Assembly: GCA_022564135.1 (NCBI GenBank)
Contig: JADFLZ010000180.1
Coordinates: 1 to 5,406, forward strand
DNA length: 5,406 nt
Source of the DNA: Candidatus Zixiibacteriota bacterium
GTDB taxonomy: Bacteria; Zixibacteria; MSB-5A5; GN15; FEB-12
Reading direction: 5' to 3'
The notes under the pieces are model-generated. The model saw nothing but the letters and a program-made list of their open reading frames with translations. It ran no database searches and was not told the DNA's origin. This document shows positions 5,146 to 5,406 of this stretch, one piece after another. The translations under genes and the position numbers were made by a program. Every line of letters starts with the position of its first letter. Position 1 is the first letter of the stretch.

Positions 5146-5406
5146 TTAGCACGGGTCGGGTGGAACTCCGCCGCGGAAGATTCTGTCCACTATAAATGTC
5201 AGATCCAAAATGTTTGATGGTGTGCCGTCGTTATTAATATCGGCTTCTTCGGGGCAAGAGGATTCAGCTCCGCCTCGGAAGATAAAGTCGACTATATATG
5301 TCAAATCCAAAATGTTGGCATTATCGCCATCACCATTAAAGTCACCACGATCGCCGACACAGCAACTCTTGGTCCATTGCGCCAGATATGCCGAGAATTT
5401 ATTACC
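5146..5406 (-). CDS. C-terminal end of a secreted protein with two dockerin-like repeats, 5' end outside the window
   Basis: The reverse complement is open from the window edge to TAA at 5146-5148, giving the last 86 residues of a larger protein; the main domain is not visible. After about 14 residues come Cys15-Cys16 and then two repeats with a 34-residue period. Repeat 1 (about 21-46) has Asp22, Asn24, Asp26 and NILDLTYIVDFIFRGG. Repeat 2 (about 55-80) has Asp56, Asn58, Asp60 and NILDLTFIVDRIFRGG. This is a dockerin-type, EF-hand-like calcium-binding pattern. In both repeats the last acidic residue (Asp34, Asp68) falls at loop position 13 where canonical dockerins have 12. Cys16, Cys51 and the terminal Cys86 frame the repeats at 35-residue steps. 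I associate such tails with secreted proteins of Zixibacteria-like lineages; whether they bind a cohesin, the cell surface or each other is unknown. It converges on the transglutaminase gene. Confidence 0.85.
   Translation of the reverse strand, partial: GNKFSAYLAQWTKSCCVGDRGDFNGDGDNANILDLTYIVDFIFRGGAESSCPEEADINNDGTPSNILDLTFIVDRIFRGGVPPDPC
5166..5346 (-). repeat. Two diverged tandem DNA copies, 102-base period, encoding the dockerin-like repeats
   Basis: The CTCCGCC-CGGAAGAT block at 5166 recurs at 5268, and the following TATA-ATGTCA-ATCCAAAATGTT block recurs at the same 102-base offset with a few substitutions. The second copy is visible to about 5346. The DNA similarity is well above that needed for the shared protein motif alone, which suggests a fairly recent duplication or gene conversion between the two halves. 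Confidence 0.65.

Overview
The window reads as a piece of a Gram-negative chromosome with moderate GC content, probably from an uncultured lineage of the FCB superphylum. Three things suggest this. There is a PorT-type outer-membrane beta-barrel gene, a protein built from repeated TonB C-terminal domains, and, at the right edge, a C-terminal tail of two dockerin-like repeats of the form D-x-N-x-D...N-I-L-D-L-T-x-I-V-D-x-I-F-R-G-G ending in a terminal Cys. I associate that tail with secreted proteins of candidate phylum Zixibacteria and relatives. The assignment rests on recalled family patterns, not on a search, and is tentative.

Layout, left to right. A 5'-complete, 3'-truncated gene on the minus strand (1-543) encodes a small outer-membrane beta-barrel protein. 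A 456-base divergent intergenic region (544-999) has plausible promoters facing both ways and no gene I can support. On the plus strand, 1000-2754 encodes an exported protein with five tandem TonB_C-like modules. It is followed after only 13 bases by a DinB-superfamily protein of the DUF1572 type (2768-3313). After a 225-base gap with a possible hairpin and a strong ribosome binding site comes a small exported protein of unknown function that starts at GTG (3539-4048). Next, 67 bases downstream, is an exported or membrane-anchored transglutaminase-like cysteine-hydrolase-fold protein with a complete Cys-His-Asp triad (4116-5120). The window closes with the 3' end of a minus-strand gene for a secreted, dockerin-tailed protein (5146-5406), convergent with the transglutaminase gene.

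Five of the six genes encode cell-envelope or secreted products; only the DinB-like protein looks cytoplasmic. The closest functional suggestion is that the beta-barrel protein and the TonB-repeat protein, transcribed divergently, both act at the periplasm/outer-membrane interface. No exbB, exbD or TonB-dependent receptor gene is visible, so a classical energy-transduction role cannot be shown here. I see no RNA gene, insertion sequence, CRISPR array or prophage signal. The most unusual objects are the five-module TonB_C protein and the dockerin-like tail, whose presumed calcium loops are each one residue longer than the canonical dockerin loop.
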